Assembly (NCBI GenBank): GCA_933228895.1
Contig: OW121846.1
Location: 78,504,064-78,568,063 of the forward strand
Length of the DNA: 64,000 bases
Source of the DNA: Platycnemis pennipes
Lineage: Eukaryota; Arthropoda; Insecta; Odonata; Platycnemididae
Reading direction: 5' to 3'
Translations under genes and position numbers: made by a program
The notes under the pieces: model-generated
Database searches by the model: none
The model's input: only the letters and a program-made list of their open reading frames with translations
What the model was told of the DNA's origin: nothing
Shown: positions 43,843 through 55,993 of the stretch, piece by piece
How positions within the stretch are numbered: the stretch's first letter is position 1
How the letters are laid out: each line of letters starts with the position of its first letter

Positions 43843-44395
43843 ACATCTACATAATACCCTGCAAGCCACCATAAAGGTGTGTGGCAGGGGGTGAAATCTC
43901 ACCAAACATGCACCAAACAAATTGCATACAATTTGTAATTAAAAATTAAAATAGCAAAGCATACATGCAAAAACATGCTGTTAGTTGGGTTAGCTTTAAG
44001 TCCTTATACCAACATGCAGCTAACTATGTTATCTATTGCTACACTCGTACTGGATACATTTACCGTTATTCATATCCGTATTAGTACGAGGGCAAAAGGA
44101 CATTTTAAAACTGTCAGTTCGGCAATCAATTTCTCTCATTTTGTGATTATGCTCCAGTCTACCATAGTAAGTTGGGGTTAGCAAAATATTTTTAACATCA
44201 TCACTGAAAATATGGTCTTGGAATTTGTTTAAGAGATTAAGTCTGAATTTCAATCTGCGATCTGACAATGATTCCCAATTTAATTCATTTAATAGACTGG
44301 TTACGCTAATTAGGTTATCATACCGGCCCTTGACAAATCTTGCCAATCTTCGCTGCACACGTTCGAGTTCGTTATTTACACCAAAATTCGTTGAC
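43843..44395 (-). mobile_element. CR1-like LINE 3' end (5' truncated)
   Basis: The plus-strand start has ACATCTACATAATACCCTGC and GTGTGTGGCAGGGGGTGAAA, the 3' terminus in reverse. Coding of the polymerase C-terminus covers 44358-44029. The sequence departs from the family near 44385, so only about 550 bp are present. Confidence 0.8.
44029..44358 (-). pseudogene. CR1-like polymerase C-terminal domain
   Basis: Open for 109 codons: QRRLARFVKGRYDNLISVTS, LLNELNWESLSDRRLKFRLN, FQDHIFSDDVKNILL, PTYYGRLEHNHKMREIDCRT and CIQYECSNR. This is the conserved tail of the CR1/Jockey-group polymerase, without RT or endonuclease. The protein is close to that at 8190-8620 and closer to it than to the copy at 13943-14566, so at least two subfamilies are present. 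No interruption within the fragment. Confidence 0.8.
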
Positions 44396-44687
44396 CGTTA
44401 GACCGTATTTCGTGCTGAGCAAGAGGATATTAGCGCATATTACTGATGCAAAGTTCACGCACAGAGGAAAACGCAAGTTACGGCCTCTCCTGAGCGAATG
44501 AAGTTACAATGTTCAATAATAAGCAGAGTATTAAGGATACTGAATGTATGTCAGTTCAAAGTCTTTCTTTCATGCGGGAAAGGATCGGAAATGACCAAAA
44601 TTTAGTAGTCAAGATTTAAAAAATTAGTGTCTAGCCATGGAAAACATTGCTGAGGTAACCCTTTTATCCCGCTTAGCGTACTTATGT
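44396..44687. other. unassigned
   Basis: No feature seen. It begins with TTCGTTGACCGTTAGACCG, where CR1 similarity stops. Confidence 0.4.
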
Positions 44688-44805
44688 TTTCCAATATTAT
44701 TCCAATTTCATAATTTGAAAACAGAGATACCTGTTATTGTGATATTATAACAACATTCACTTTCCGTCGCAAGTATCAAGCCATAATTACTTAATACAAG
44801 TAATC
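44688..44805. repeat. direct repeat D, first copy
   Basis: AATATTATTCCAATTTCATA through CAAGTAATCTCACTC matches 45700-45818 with scattered changes, 1.0 kb apart in the same orientation. Confidence 0.65.
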
Positions 44806-45699
44806 TCACTCATGACCATTTACGAGCGTTCAGTTTGCTTTCGCTCAGTGAAATTTTTATATTCATTCGCATGACTCCGCCTTTCTATTCTGCTTCACGA
44901 TCGCATAGTCGAGCGCATGAAAATATCAGGCTAGATTACCTTGAGTCGCAGCATATCAAAGGATGAATTATGCGTAGCAATACCGATAAGGCTGCACACA
45001 TTTAATTTCTGTTTAGTCTACTATTCTGTACCCTCCGTATTATTTGTAGACATCGTATTACGTAAATTCGTAACTTCAACAGTAATATAATAGAAAATTT
45101 ATGCCTGGCGTAACTTCCTACCATATCGGCCTATGATCGGTACTTCATTTCATAAACACCTGTGTTCTTGCTTTGAGACAAATGACTTCAGCCACGTACA
45201 AATGATGCTGGACTACATTAAAGTTACATATGTACGTACTCTCCACAGCCAGCTCAGCTTTTTACTTGCAGGATCGTTTTTAGAATATGTGCGATTGTCT
45301 ACATTTTTATTTTAGGCTCATTCACGAAATAATGACACTTGACATTCAAATTGTTACTTCGTGGACAGTAACGTTTACTTAAGCCTCTTATGGCCCGTCG
45401 TTAAGCATCTCTGTAGATGTTCCCGTAAAAAACCGGATTAGAGAAATTAGCAATAGAGCAGAGATTTAATCAGTTTTAGGAAAGGTTTACCATGACAGCT
45501 AAAAATTTCAAAAAAGAACACTCGTTATCAAACAATCAATGAGAAGGTCAAATATTCGGGCCTGGTGATTCCCTTAGTCGGCCGCTGTTCTGATGCTTCG
45601 GCCCTGGTTATCGTGAATCCATTCTATTGATGGCATGCAAATGGTGGCACAATAAGGCATACAGAAAATGTAAACCCACTAGACATGGGAGAGCCGAAG

Positions 45700-45818
45700 A
45701 AATATTATTCCAATTCATAATTTGAATACAGAGGTACCTGTTATTACGATTGTAATGACATTCACTTTCTCTATCAAGTATCAAGCCACAATTACCTAAT
45801 ACTAGTTATCTCACATCC
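45700..45818. repeat. direct repeat D, second copy
   Basis: Counterpart of 44688-44805 (CATAATTTGAATACAGAGGT, ACATTCACTTTCTCTATCAA). It may be a pair of insertions or the edges of a roughly 1-kb duplication. Confidence 0.65.
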
Positions 45819-47482
45819 TTAATTCCTAAATTAAACGATACAATGTCAAGAAAGTGTATATTTATTACCGATAGATAGTAATTATGAATTATAGACGCTA
45901 CGGATGGCTAGAGAATTTACTACCATCTATAAGCTTTCAAAAGATCTTAGGATAAAATTTCACTTCAAAGAATGAGCAGTGTGAATTATTCTCTGAAAGA
46001 AGGGTAATTAATGTAAGTGATGACCCGCATTACTTGTTATCTCGGAATTAGGAGCATGGGAAATAAGTTAAGGACAGTCACAAGAAAAATTTTCTCGTGC
46101 ATTCAAGGATGTGATTCATATATGATCTGGTATGAAGAGGAAAGAATCCATCTACATTTGGTGGAATCGACAGGATTCAGGCATCATATGCTCCCTTTAG
46201 CACACTGTTTAACCCATCGAGATAAATTTCCAACTACCTCATCCTGGCGGAGTAATCACAATCTCGGGTAAACATAAAGGGACATAAAACTAGAAGGATA
46301 TATTTGGGCTTGAGTGTTTTAAAACGATACCAGAGCTTGATCACATCAAAATTATGCACAATTCTAATAGAAAGCACTTCTCACGAATCTGGAGTAAATC
46401 AAAAGTAGAAAGACATACTTGCGTTTTGATGACTCCAGTTCCACAGGCCTCACAACCATTCCACACTACCAGTGTTTAGTGACTACACTCACACGAACCG
46501 AGTTTCACGTAGTTTAATGACCGATCTATCGACACTAATAAACCGTCCCATCAGGGAAACTGTTGATCACTGACACCTCTTGATATACGCGGTTGGCTTG
46601 GTGAAGGTGAGGTGGAGGGGAGAAGAGTCAGATTTACGTTTAACTGAATGGCTTTGATTGCGAATAATTTAAAATTCCAGCAAAATAGCTTTCTTTACGA
46701 GCAAAACTCTAAATTATCATATTGCCTAAAGTAATAACTTTCGAAATCACCCCCATTACTGTTATTAACTATCTGTTGAAGTAGGTGGTAACTTTATCGC
46801 AATTTTTCGTTTCAAAGGATTTGAGTTTTTCAACCAATAGTTCGGCCGGCGTGAGTTAAAGGATGTGAGGTATAATCTGATTTCACCAAAGAAATACTGC
46901 TTTGGGATGATGTTGATGATATTAACTGGGTTGACCGACATCAATAAGCGCTAGCATCATCATGGGTGAGTATTTCGATAACGGCTCGACAGGTGTATTG
47001 CTGGAGTAAAACCCAGCATATGGCTCTTAAAATTCTGCTTTTCTTCCCTCCAGCGGACGGTTTACTGGCCTTGAAGTGCTATTCTCAATACTCTCCGGTA
47101 GGACCGAAATGTAATGAAAAATCGAAAATACGCAAAACAAAAAAATTCGACCCATTTGAATCCATTTGAATCTTTGATTACTATTGCACTAGTTACCAGT
47201 GAATTTCTAGGGTACATGTGTGGAGGAATGGTTCCGTTGCTCTAGGATCATCACACTCAACATTGCAATTGAAATGAGTTAGTTCAACTCGCGTTTTCAA
47301 TTGACCTAGCTATCGCTGTTGAATCGTCTGCCGAAAGACGAACTGATCTCATTCGATTCCTCCCCTAACTCATGCGTACTTAAATCATAAATAATCTTTC
47401 CACAAATCAACCCCTTTATTATCTTATAAATGGCGCTCCTTTGGCCAATTTCAACATTGAGGTAGTTAGATGGAGAAAGGTA
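45819..47482. other. unassigned, non-repetitive in this window
   Basis: No inverted ends, tRNA or repeat partner seen. An ATG-initiated frame of 84 codons (46017-46271) has no recognisable motif. Near 46908-46960 GATGATGTTGATGAT and a later ATCATCATGG form a weak inverted pair. Confidence 0.35.
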
Positions 47483-48250
47483 AAGAAAAACCATTTTTTT
47501 TGGTTCAGAATGATCTTATTTGTTCAGGTGGGTTACTAAAATCTATCGTTGAAAAAGATTATGACGAAGTAATCGTGATGGGTTAGATAGTTGATTTAAT
47601 CTTTGATGTGACAAACTAGAGGATAGGCCTTTACAAGGTTTTTACGTAACATTGCCATATTTTAGAAAATGAAAAATTATCGATTCACCTAAGATCAAAA
47701 CATTTATCACATCGAGTGGAAGAAGGATAATTTGTAAATAGGTGGGAGTAATAAATTTTACGTTCCAGATACTGTAATGTTAGCTATGGAATAATATAGT
47801 AAAATTATCGAAAGATTCCGTAATCCTTTCAGGCCAGCGGTAAAGCATGGGTACTTCTAATCACCTGTTTAGTTTCTAAGTCTATGATTCTATGGAGTGG
47901 GAATTTTCAATAATCCCCGTAAGTGGTCATCAACATTATATGCTACCGTGTTTTCTTATTTATACATCCACGGTATCTATGAAGGGATGACTGTGCATGG
48001 GAAAAATCTGAGTTTTGTAGTGCTGGAGTAATTTTACGTTTTATGCATTATATACGCCTTTCTTATACCTGTAATAATATGAAAGATTTCTTATTTGAAT
48101 AATATCCGCATGATCAACGTAAAATTAATTAAGAATGAAACAATTTCAATTATGTACATAAATAAGTGCTCTCTCTAAAATTACCCTTAAGAGTCTTCAT
48201 TGTTTCGGGGATATGGAGGTAGAATAAATAAGAAAATATAAGAGATCGAT
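47483..48250. repeat. interspersed family B, copy 3
   Basis: 47483-47937 matches 6728-7137 (TGGTTCAGAATGATCTTATT, GAAAGATTCCGTAATCC). 47928-48250 matches 30495-30840 (GTGTTTTCTTATTTATACAT, TGTTTCGGGGATATGG). This copy shows that the two modules belong to one family. Confidence 0.6.
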
Positions 48251-49097
48251 CTATCACAAAATTTCATAATTATAATGTTTTCGTTACTTACTTAATATTT
48301 GGACTAAGGCAAGAGGAAATTTTCCAGTACTTCAAATTGTGGCCTACGCTTCACATCTCTGATATCGGTCGTTATCACCAAGTGCTATAAAGATAGCTGT
48401 AAGAAATTCACTTTCAGAAGAGATAACGTCTTTAATAATAATAGTGACTCCAAATTTTCCAATTTATAACAATAAATATGTTCTAATTTTCTGTCTACGT
48501 CTCCAAATACATTTCCTCCCATTTCCCTGCCCTCGGGGTTATTATTAAACCTGACGACGACTTACGGGTATTTTTTGACTTCGGATACACAGTGAAGTGC
48601 ATGTTTAGTGATCTTCTTTCCCCGCCACACACCCTCGCAGTGGCTTACAGGATATCGTGTAGATGTAGATAGATCTGTAGATGAAGTCAACCACTATAGC
48701 AATGATAATTCAATTCCTATGACACTGCTCGCAGGGTCAGTTTTCCCTCAGGTCATTATTTCGAACCGCCTAGAATCATGAGATAACAATAACCCGACCA
48801 TATTCATAATAATCTTTGACCGTAGTACACGCATTCATCAGTGGGTTCTCAACATCCCATTAATGCCAGATCGTCTTAAGACAAAAATTATTTAAGATTT
48901 GATCGTCTTAGAGAATTGTATTTGCCTCGTAAATTCCACTTTTTACCGCATGATTAAATATAGGCAAATACGTAAGAAATTATAGATAGGCAAATACATA
49001 AGTCAAGGCAACGCATTTGTAAGTTTGATTCTTCTGGAGATGATCTTGTAATTTCAACCGTACATACATTGCATTTTCTCTCCGTGGGTTAATTATT
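48251..49097. other. unassigned, containing a CR1 tail
   Basis: Apart from the CR1 tail at 48588-48690 I see no repeat partner or coding signal. GATAGGCAAATACATAAG repeats the sequence AATATAGGCAAATACGTAAG 25 bp earlier (48958-49000). Confidence 0.35.
48588..48690 (+). mobile_element. CR1-like 3' tail
   Basis: GCATGTTTAGTGATCTTCTT, CCGCCACACACCCTCGCAGT and GGCTTACAGGATATCGTGTA followed by AGATGTAGATAGATCTGTAG. Only the terminal 100 bp are present. Confidence 0.75.
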
Positions 49098-50981
49098 GAT
49101 TTTTCTACAGTGTTCTCAATTGAGTACTATGATATAAGTAAGATATTCCGATTTAAAATCTGCGTAATGCGAATCTAAATCATGGAATAGAACTCCGGAC
49201 AAAATATCATAACAAAGACAAAAATTAGGCTTCTAATACCTTTCAACCTTACCCTTTATTTGCTATTTGAATATTTAAATGAGAAAATTCAAATCAGGAT
49301 TCTAATTTTTCATCTTGTCTAAAATAAATAATTTTCCTTCTTCAGCAATAATAAAAATTGTACTGATTTTTTCCGTTTTCTTCACCGTCCTTACTAATGC
49401 AGTAACGGAAAAATATTTCCACGTAAATATCTGGAGGACGATTCAGAAACAAGGAACGGAAATATTGTTTCCTTCAGCAAACACCCCAAAGTTTCAAGGC
49501 AATGGAAAGGACCTATAAAACAGACGACCCCCACAATTATCTTCATTCCCCCCGGAACGTTGGTCTGTCACTTATAAACGCAATGAATTCATACAACCTG
49601 GACTTGGTATAAATGTTAAACGCCACGGTTTTAGTTGTGGATATGACCCTCATATATCCCATCCCCTCTCCGAATGACATAAAGTGTGGGAAATATTCAA
49701 TCATAGAAAAGTATTGGTGAAGTTTAGTAAGTTACTCGAAAGTCATCATTCTAAAATTACTTAACAAAAATGTATATTTATTTACACTTTCTATATCTAC
49801 GACATAACCTGCAACCCACCTCGAGGGTGTGTGGCAGGGGGTGCATACACACCAGGAACAATGACAAAACATACAAAAATGAACAGTACAAAACAAACAC
49901 TACACCTTTAAAAGTAATTGTGGAAAAAAGAAGGAAAAATCAATAGGAACAACAGGAATATTGGGCTGGAGAGAGGTAAGCATGCATTTTCCCTTTTAAA
50001 GCCGTTCATCGACGTAAACATCCACGATCTTAGCTTGATTCGTACCGTCTACCCATGAATTTCCCGTCAGAGTGTCACCAACCTAGCTGGTAGGACCGGC
50101 GGGCTCTCGATATGTTTAATTATAGGCTGTCATTGGCTAGAGGGACATTTAGGAGTGAAGAATATATAAAGTTTTCATTGAAGTCTACATTGAAGTTGCA
50201 TGACGTCCACTCTCCAACCCTCCCTCGACGCACTGAACCTTACGATGGACATAAAAAAAAACTATTACTTTTCCAAAATGGGTTTCATGGTAGTAAACTA
50301 TCATACAAAGTTCCCTATTACCAATGTACTTCCTCACAAATCCCGATTTTTTTCTATCGTTAGCAATCCTCTCAATTGAGCTTATGAACATTGAACATAG
50401 TTGAGTAATTAATGAATTAGGAATGGAATTCCGCTACGAAGGAAGGAGAGAAAGCCTTCATCTTCAATAGCCGAGAAAGATTTGCACATGGTCAACCAAT
50501 AGTTACCCAATCAACCAAGAGCTTATAATATTGTTTGATCAGTAAAATTTCTACAGCCGGGATGCGATCCGATACGAAAAAATCATATAGTATATACATG
50601 TATCCTCCTAAAGAAATTTTCAAAATTCTCTTATATCAAACTTAAACTACGTTAAATGGTAGAATAAGTAACGCTAATTCTTAATTTGCTTTTCTTGTAC
50701 TTATGGTCGTGATATTGATCTCTTGTAGTATTAAGCCTCATTCATTGATTCATCCGGTAGCCCGTACCTCACACTGTGAAGTGCTTTCAGTACCTCACAC
50801 TGTGAAGTGCCTTCTCTACTGCAATTTTCACTCACAGCCACGTAGGAGCAAGAAACTTTTCAAGTCAAACGATCACTTGAATATAGCGCGTATTTTCAAA
50901 AAGTCCTTCAGGCACAAGGGAAACGTCCCTTTTCACTAAAAAAACCGTTTCTCCTTATTAATGGCATAGCACCGTTATGTG
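49098..50981. repeat. interspersed family C, copy 2, first part
   Basis: High similarity to 18609-20300. It contains a CR1 tail at 49795-49948 that copy 1 lacks, and a local duplication of GTACCTCACACTGTGAAGTG near 50765-50810. It ends at CACCGTTATGT, where the long-inverted-repeat element is inserted. Confidence 0.65.
49795..49948 (-). mobile_element. CR1-like 3' tail inserted in family C copy 2
   Basis: The empty site TTTACACTTCAATAGAAACA is seen at 19298-19317. Here TTTACACTT and CAATAGGAAC are separated by the tail with CCACCTCGAGGGTGTGTGGC and CACCAGGAACAATGAC. No target duplication is visible, in line with CR1-group insertions. Confidence 0.8.
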
Positions 50982-51350
50982 CTACGGGAGAAAAAAGTTT
51001 CCCAACAAATGGAGAGTCGCCACTATCGCTCTGAGAGAAACTGGGATTCCTTTCTAACGGTACAATATTCTTTGGTCTCGGCCACCACGAGGAAGGGTAA
51101 GGTGATGGACTCATCGCCCGAGTATGTGACGGAAGGCCGAAAGCTTGCCTGCCCCGAGCTCTAAACTCAATGGCGTCCAGAACGGAGGCATATTATTCCT
51201 CAAATGCATTTTAAACGCTCTATTTAACTGTCTCGTTCTCGCCGAACTTTCCTCCGAACGCCGAGCCTTTCCGCCAAACTTCACTTCTTCTTCGCACCAC
51301 TCGCACTCTGGCAAGGTATTCACTCGGTGCTCGCCTCTTCGCTTTCTTTC

Positions 51351-53756
51351 TCTAGTTTGAAAAAGAAAAGTTTATTTTATTTAGTGATTATATTGAGAGC
51401 TGCCGCTAACTACTGCTTCGAACAAATGGAATGATTTAGCGAAATATTTAACATAATCTAAGACAGTTAACAGAGAAACTCAATGATTTTCCTTTAGTAA
51501 ATGTAAATACCAACTTATGTTTACCAGCTTGGCGGAGTCCTTTGTTCCACTGTTACATTTGGTTTTCATTGAGCCGACAGGACATAAAACTTGCTTTACA
51601 TTACAAAACTTGTCTTTCACTGTAGAGTCCTGAGGGAAACCACCCGTATATGGGTTGAACACGGGCCAAACGCTGTTGATGAAGAAGGGTTTAGATATAA
51701 AATATTATCATTTCTATTGGTAAAATCTCGTTTCTTATATATAAAGTATGAAGAATTACGGATTTAGGAAAATAATATTTTGACTGACTTATAAAAGTAA
51801 ATGTCCTACGGCTGAGAAATTGGAGTGATTTCGGTGGTATTAATTGAGTGTACTCTGGAGGTAATGTGTATGTTGGTTGGCTGAAATCACCCATGAATTC
51901 TTCATACAAAAGAGAAATATTGGTTTGCCCAGCCCAAGAATTAATGAACAGAAGGAAATTATTGTTGTTTACGCACAGGATAACAGGATAACGCACGCTA
52001 TTGGTCAAAATACAACTCATATGCATTGCTTAATAACTTCCCCGACTATGAGCGAGTCACAAAAATTTTGAAAAGTCTCTATTACTTCTATTTTCACTTT
52101 TAAGCCAAATCTCATGGACACCCTTTTTAAAAAAATACCCCGAACAGAAGCATTCTAGAGCAACATATTCAGTAATTGGTCATTTTACTTATTTGGCCGA
52201 TACACACTTTCTTATTTTTTTCTCCGCAGTAAGAAATCGTTCGCTAAATTTCTGCTTATAGATACTCACACCCCTTACAGGTAACGAATTCTAGGTAATT
52301 TTGTAGAACTATTTCTGGCTTTGGTATTGGAAGAATGTTCTTAGTTGTTTATTCTTGTGGTCACATTTGCCCTTAACTCGCAAAATTTATGATTAGTCCA
52401 CAAGAATTGAATATAATCAGGCGATACTTTGTGAAAAAGTGACATGGTGTAAGAAAGACTTGATGATGTATTTTTCACACTTTTTCTTGAGTAAAACCCT
52501 ACCGGTTTCGACGTTTTCGTGTCATTGTATCTGAGTACCCTTGGCAATGACACGACAGTGTCGAAACCGGTTGGGTTTTACTCAATAAAAAGTGTGAAAA
52601 ACACATCATCAACATTTTCTTTCAATAGTCCACAATACTATAATATAACTTTGGGATCTAGTGGGATTTTTTCACCTATGGAGAGAACTGTACAGAAGAA
52701 GACTTTTCTTCGACTGTGTGATTATCATTGCCTGATGAAAAAGTCACCTCCATAAGAACCTCCGTTGATTCTGGATATCTGACAGGCTGTTTCTGTGACG
52801 ACTTAGTGACCAGAGAATTTTTTACTGTAGAAGATGATCCAGCGAGATATTACATAATGAGTAATTAGATCAACATAGACGATGAAAATCATTGAAACAT
52901 TACCCTTAAACATTGTCTTGAAAATGTTTGAGCTGATTAGATACATTAAGAAAACAATGAATATAATAATTCAAGAGGAGTTAAAGTTTTCTCGAGCGAT
53001 GTATTTTCAAATTATCAAAAATGCACAACTCTGGAAAACGAAAAGAAAGTTGGAAACCCATTATCATAACGTTTTAGGCCTCATAGAGTCATAATGCGGC
53101 CTGAATATTGCACATTTCACGGTCAATGTGGATGAATGAACGAATGATGATCTTCCTAATCAATATTTTACGACCCCAACACTTAGATACCTAGATAGCT
53201 GGCGGTATTCGGTAAGCAAAATAGAAAGACATGACAATAATCCCAGGCAAGTTAAGTTAAATAATATTCTTGCTCAAATCCAGTCCAGGGAGGGCGGAAA
53301 TTTTTCGGGAAGCCTTTAGGCGAGAGGACAAAGAGCTGGACATAAAAACGGTTTCTTTACCTACTCTCCCGGAGAATTTCCCTTAAAGCAGCGAAATACG
53401 GAAAGTGATTGCAGCAGTAGAAGGTATAACCATCCACCAATCATGAGATCAGTTGCAAATTCGCTTAAAAGGCAAAACATAGGTTTCCATGGCAAAAGAG
53501 AAGGGGGTCGAGGGTAAAAAATAGTATGATATTCCTTTAACGTGACTTGGATAAAAATATGTATCTAGTGGTTACGTAAAATAACAAAGTGGTGAACGAA
53601 AAACATTCGCCATCTTCAGGTCTCGACTTGAAAACTTCGTATTACCAGTGGGTTACATTACAGCTCGACCACTCCCTACTGATATTGACGGAGCTATTCA
53701 ATGGTTTATATGGACGCGGAAAATATTCAAGCTCGTCTTTTGTTAACCTTTTCATA
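51351..53756. other. interior of the long-inverted-repeat element
   Basis: Short frames only. The longest are a minus-strand 111-codon frame (51691-52026) and a plus-strand frame at 52882-53094 starting with ATG (MKIIETLPLNIVLKMF) that continues after a stop as VNVDE and LPNQYFTTPTLRYLDSWRYS up to about 53290. I do not recognise these. They could be the decayed remains of a transposase or cargo. A PLE-like fold-back sits at 52461-52611. Confidence 0.4.
52461..52611. mobile_element. fold-back made of two inverted Penelope-type ends
   Basis: Arms of 67 bp (52461-52527 and 52545-52611) pair over almost their full length around a 17-nt loop: TGATGATGTATTTTTCACAC, TGAGTAAAACCCTACCGGTT and TCGACGTTTTCGTGTCATTG against their complements. 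GTGTCGAAACCGGTT in the right arm resembles the GAAAC plus short stem end of Penelope hammerhead ribozymes, but the CTGATGA half is degenerate. It is probably two pseudo-LTR ends joined head to head. Confidence 0.6.
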
Positions 53757-54143
53757 CGGGAGAAAGCGAAGAGACGGACACCGAGGGGATCCCAGCACCT
53801 TGCCTGAGTGCGAGACAAGGAACGAGGCCTAAAAGATAACGGTACGAAAGACGGAGAATGCGGAGTGAAGTTCGGCGAGAACGAGATAGTTAAATAGAGT
53901 GTTTAAATGCATTCAATGAATAATTCCGTTCTGGACGCCAGCGCGTTTACAGCTCGGGGCAAGCAAGCGGCCGCCGGTATTCCGTCACACACTCGAGCGA
54001 TGAGACGAATCACCTCTCCGTGTTTGAACTTCCCTCGTAGTGGCCGAGACCAAAGAATATTGTACCGTCAGAAAGGAATCAGATTTTCTATCAAAGCGAT
54101 AGTGGCGACTCTCCATTTGTTGGGAAACTTTTTCCTCCCATAG

Positions 54144-54862
54144 TACGTAACACTTGAGAAAATCCCCACACCAGGCATATCCTGGGTTTCCACGGGCACT
54201 CGTTCCTTGAGGTCGTAGGATGAAATGGAGCAATAGCAACGGAGCAGGTGCGGTAAGCTTGCGTGAGGCGATTCGCCATCACGATCATTCCCATAACTTC
54301 TCCATTCCACCTCGGGGGGTGAATTTGTTTCCCAAGGTTTTGGCACGTCACTCTCATCTGGCCATTCCTCTCCCGCTCAACGCCGAATGGTACAACGTTA
54401 AACACAAGTTCATTAGAACACAATTTTCTGAAATTGTCTGAACGCGAGGCATGTGCAAGTTCCCAAACGGTAAAACCAGATTCAGGTGTGATTTGGAGGA
54501 TACGTTCAATATAAATAGAAAGACATTGCAATTTCCATACCAGTTAAACTTTTTTTTGACTTCCTTCAATGTTACTACATGACTATAAAGTTAATGATGA
54601 TGATAATGAAGTTGCTGATCAATATCATTAACTTTATAACGACGTAGTTACATTGAACTACTCAAAATAATTGTTTTATTCCGTGAAAAATTGAAATACC
54701 ATTCTATTGATATTCCTATACGTAAACTTAAAAGAGAGTAAAGTTACTCACTTTTGAAGCATTCCCTTGTTTATTACAGTACCCAACCCTATGGAACCCA
54801 GCGAGTTTTTTTTTCAATTGGTACTTATATCCACAGGACGACATCAGTGGGCAACAAAGTCG
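54144..54862. repeat. interspersed family C, copy 2, second part
   Basis: ACTTGAGAAAATCCCCACAC through TTAATGATGATGATAATGAA to ATATCCACAGGACG, matching 20641-21325. Confidence 0.65.
54160..54531 (-). pseudogene. conserved unidentified reading frame of family C (copy 2)
   Basis: The longest intact version: TVWELAHASRSDNFRKLCSN, ELVFNVVPFGVERERNGQMR, VTCQNLGKQIHPPRWNGEVM, MANRLTQAYRTCSVAIAPFH, TTSRNECPWKPRICLVWGFS. It is open through its whole length into the neighbouring element at the 3' side. No domain is recognised. Copies 1 and 3 share the same protein pattern. It may have started upstream of an exon boundary, since no convincing initiator ATG precedes it. Confidence 0.45.
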
Positions 54863-55129
54863 CTTGCAGTGATACAGTCTTCAAGATAAAAGTGAAAATT
54901 ATACAGGAACCGGAACTCCTTTAAGAGAATATTAAGGATTTTCGGGATGTAAAATCGCCTCACGCATGGATATGAAGTAACAGGACTTGGATACAGTCGG
55001 AAGGAAAATGTAATATTGCTACTTATTCAAAAATACTTTTCCATTCTCATTCTCAACCATCCATCCTCAGCTGAATTTAGAATCCCTTTCATTGTCATGT
55101 CCAATAATGTTCATAATTTTCTTGAAATT
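54863..55129. other. unassigned
   Basis: No repeat partner or coding signal was seen between family C and the PLE copy. Confidence 0.4.
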
Positions 55130-55284
55130 TGAGCAGTGTTGATGGATTCTTTTGGCAGAATGGAAGTTTTGCAAAAGGTTGACATTTATCTTAGAACCAA
55201 GAATGGTAGAGCAGAAGCCTACATCAAAAACCTAACCATATTTATCAATAGCCATTTTAAAATAATATTGGCAATTTTCCATAG

Positions 55285-55343
55285 AGAAATCTTTACTTCG
55301 ACCCGTTTCGATGCAATACATCATCATCAGGTGACCAAATCTC
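55285..55343 (-). ncRNA. hammerhead ribozyme core of a Penelope-like element
   Basis: On the minus strand CTGATGA (55330-55324) is followed by a GATG/CATC stem with a TATTG loop, GAAAC (55309-55305) and GGGTC (55304-55300). This is the type-I minimal hammerhead arrangement known from Penelope-like elements, with a very short stem III (AC-GG-GU) and predicted cleavage after the C at 55300. One extra T precedes stem II. Stem I is weak: only the closing pair and several outer pairs can be drawn between GGTCAC and GAAGTAAAG. Copies 1 and 2 do not include the region. Confidence 0.6.
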
Positions 55344-55993
55344 AACATGTCCAGTATTTATACAAATGAGGGGAGGGACCGGGGAAAAAACAAGGAGTGA
55401 GGGAAGAGGAGGAGAAGAGGGCCTAAACCGGTTACAACGGAAAAAGGGGGGAGAGGAGGGAGAACGGGTGCTAGGGGTGGGAGTTGGAAAAATCACACGT
55501 AGAACTGGGAAATATTGGCCGTTCGAGGAGTACAAACTTTGTACTACAAAGGCGAAACGTACGCCTTCAAGTTCAACAGCGGCCATATGTGGGGGGAGGG
55601 GAGGGGAGGAGTAGGTTGCTGTCCTCGGGATGAGAGGCCGCCGTCTCGGCCGCCGTCTTCCGGCCTTGCCCAACGAAGGCACAATGAAAGGGAGGGGGGG
55701 ATTATCACAATAGGGCGCTCCTGGTCTTCGAGCCCACAGCGGCGGTGCTCCGAACTCCCGGTCCGTGTAAGGGGCTGAGACACTCTGGGAGTGTGTCCAT
55801 TGGTGTGGGCACTTGGTTAAGGTAGCACAATGAAAACTCACGTGGACCAGGGAAAACCAGTGAGTAGAGGTGAGGGAACAATTGTCTAAAAACGCTCAAG
55901 AGTGGGAAAGTGATTGTGAGGAGTGGGGAGGGTGATGAGTAAAATTGCACGTCGTTGAGAAGATTGAGATTACTATCCCTTCGTTGGATAATT

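Larger units (their letters stand above)
50982..54143. mobile_element. 3.16-kb element with about 370-bp inverted repeats
   Basis: Left arm 50982-51350 and right arm 53757-54143 are inverted copies, ending in CTACGGGAGAAAAAAGTTTC and (reverse complement) CTATGGGAGGAAAAAGTTTC. It splits family C, whose uninterrupted form is at 36440-36530. The flanks TTATGTG and TACGTAAC share only part of a possible 8-9-bp duplication. Long G-rich inverted ends resemble Mutator-type elements, but no transposase motif was recognised in the interior, so the superfamily is open. Confidence 0.7.

Noticed and set aside
46908..46965. Stem-loop with GATGATGTTGATGAT as a regulatory hairpin
   Set aside because: The pairing is short and low-complexity (GAT repeats), with no supporting context.
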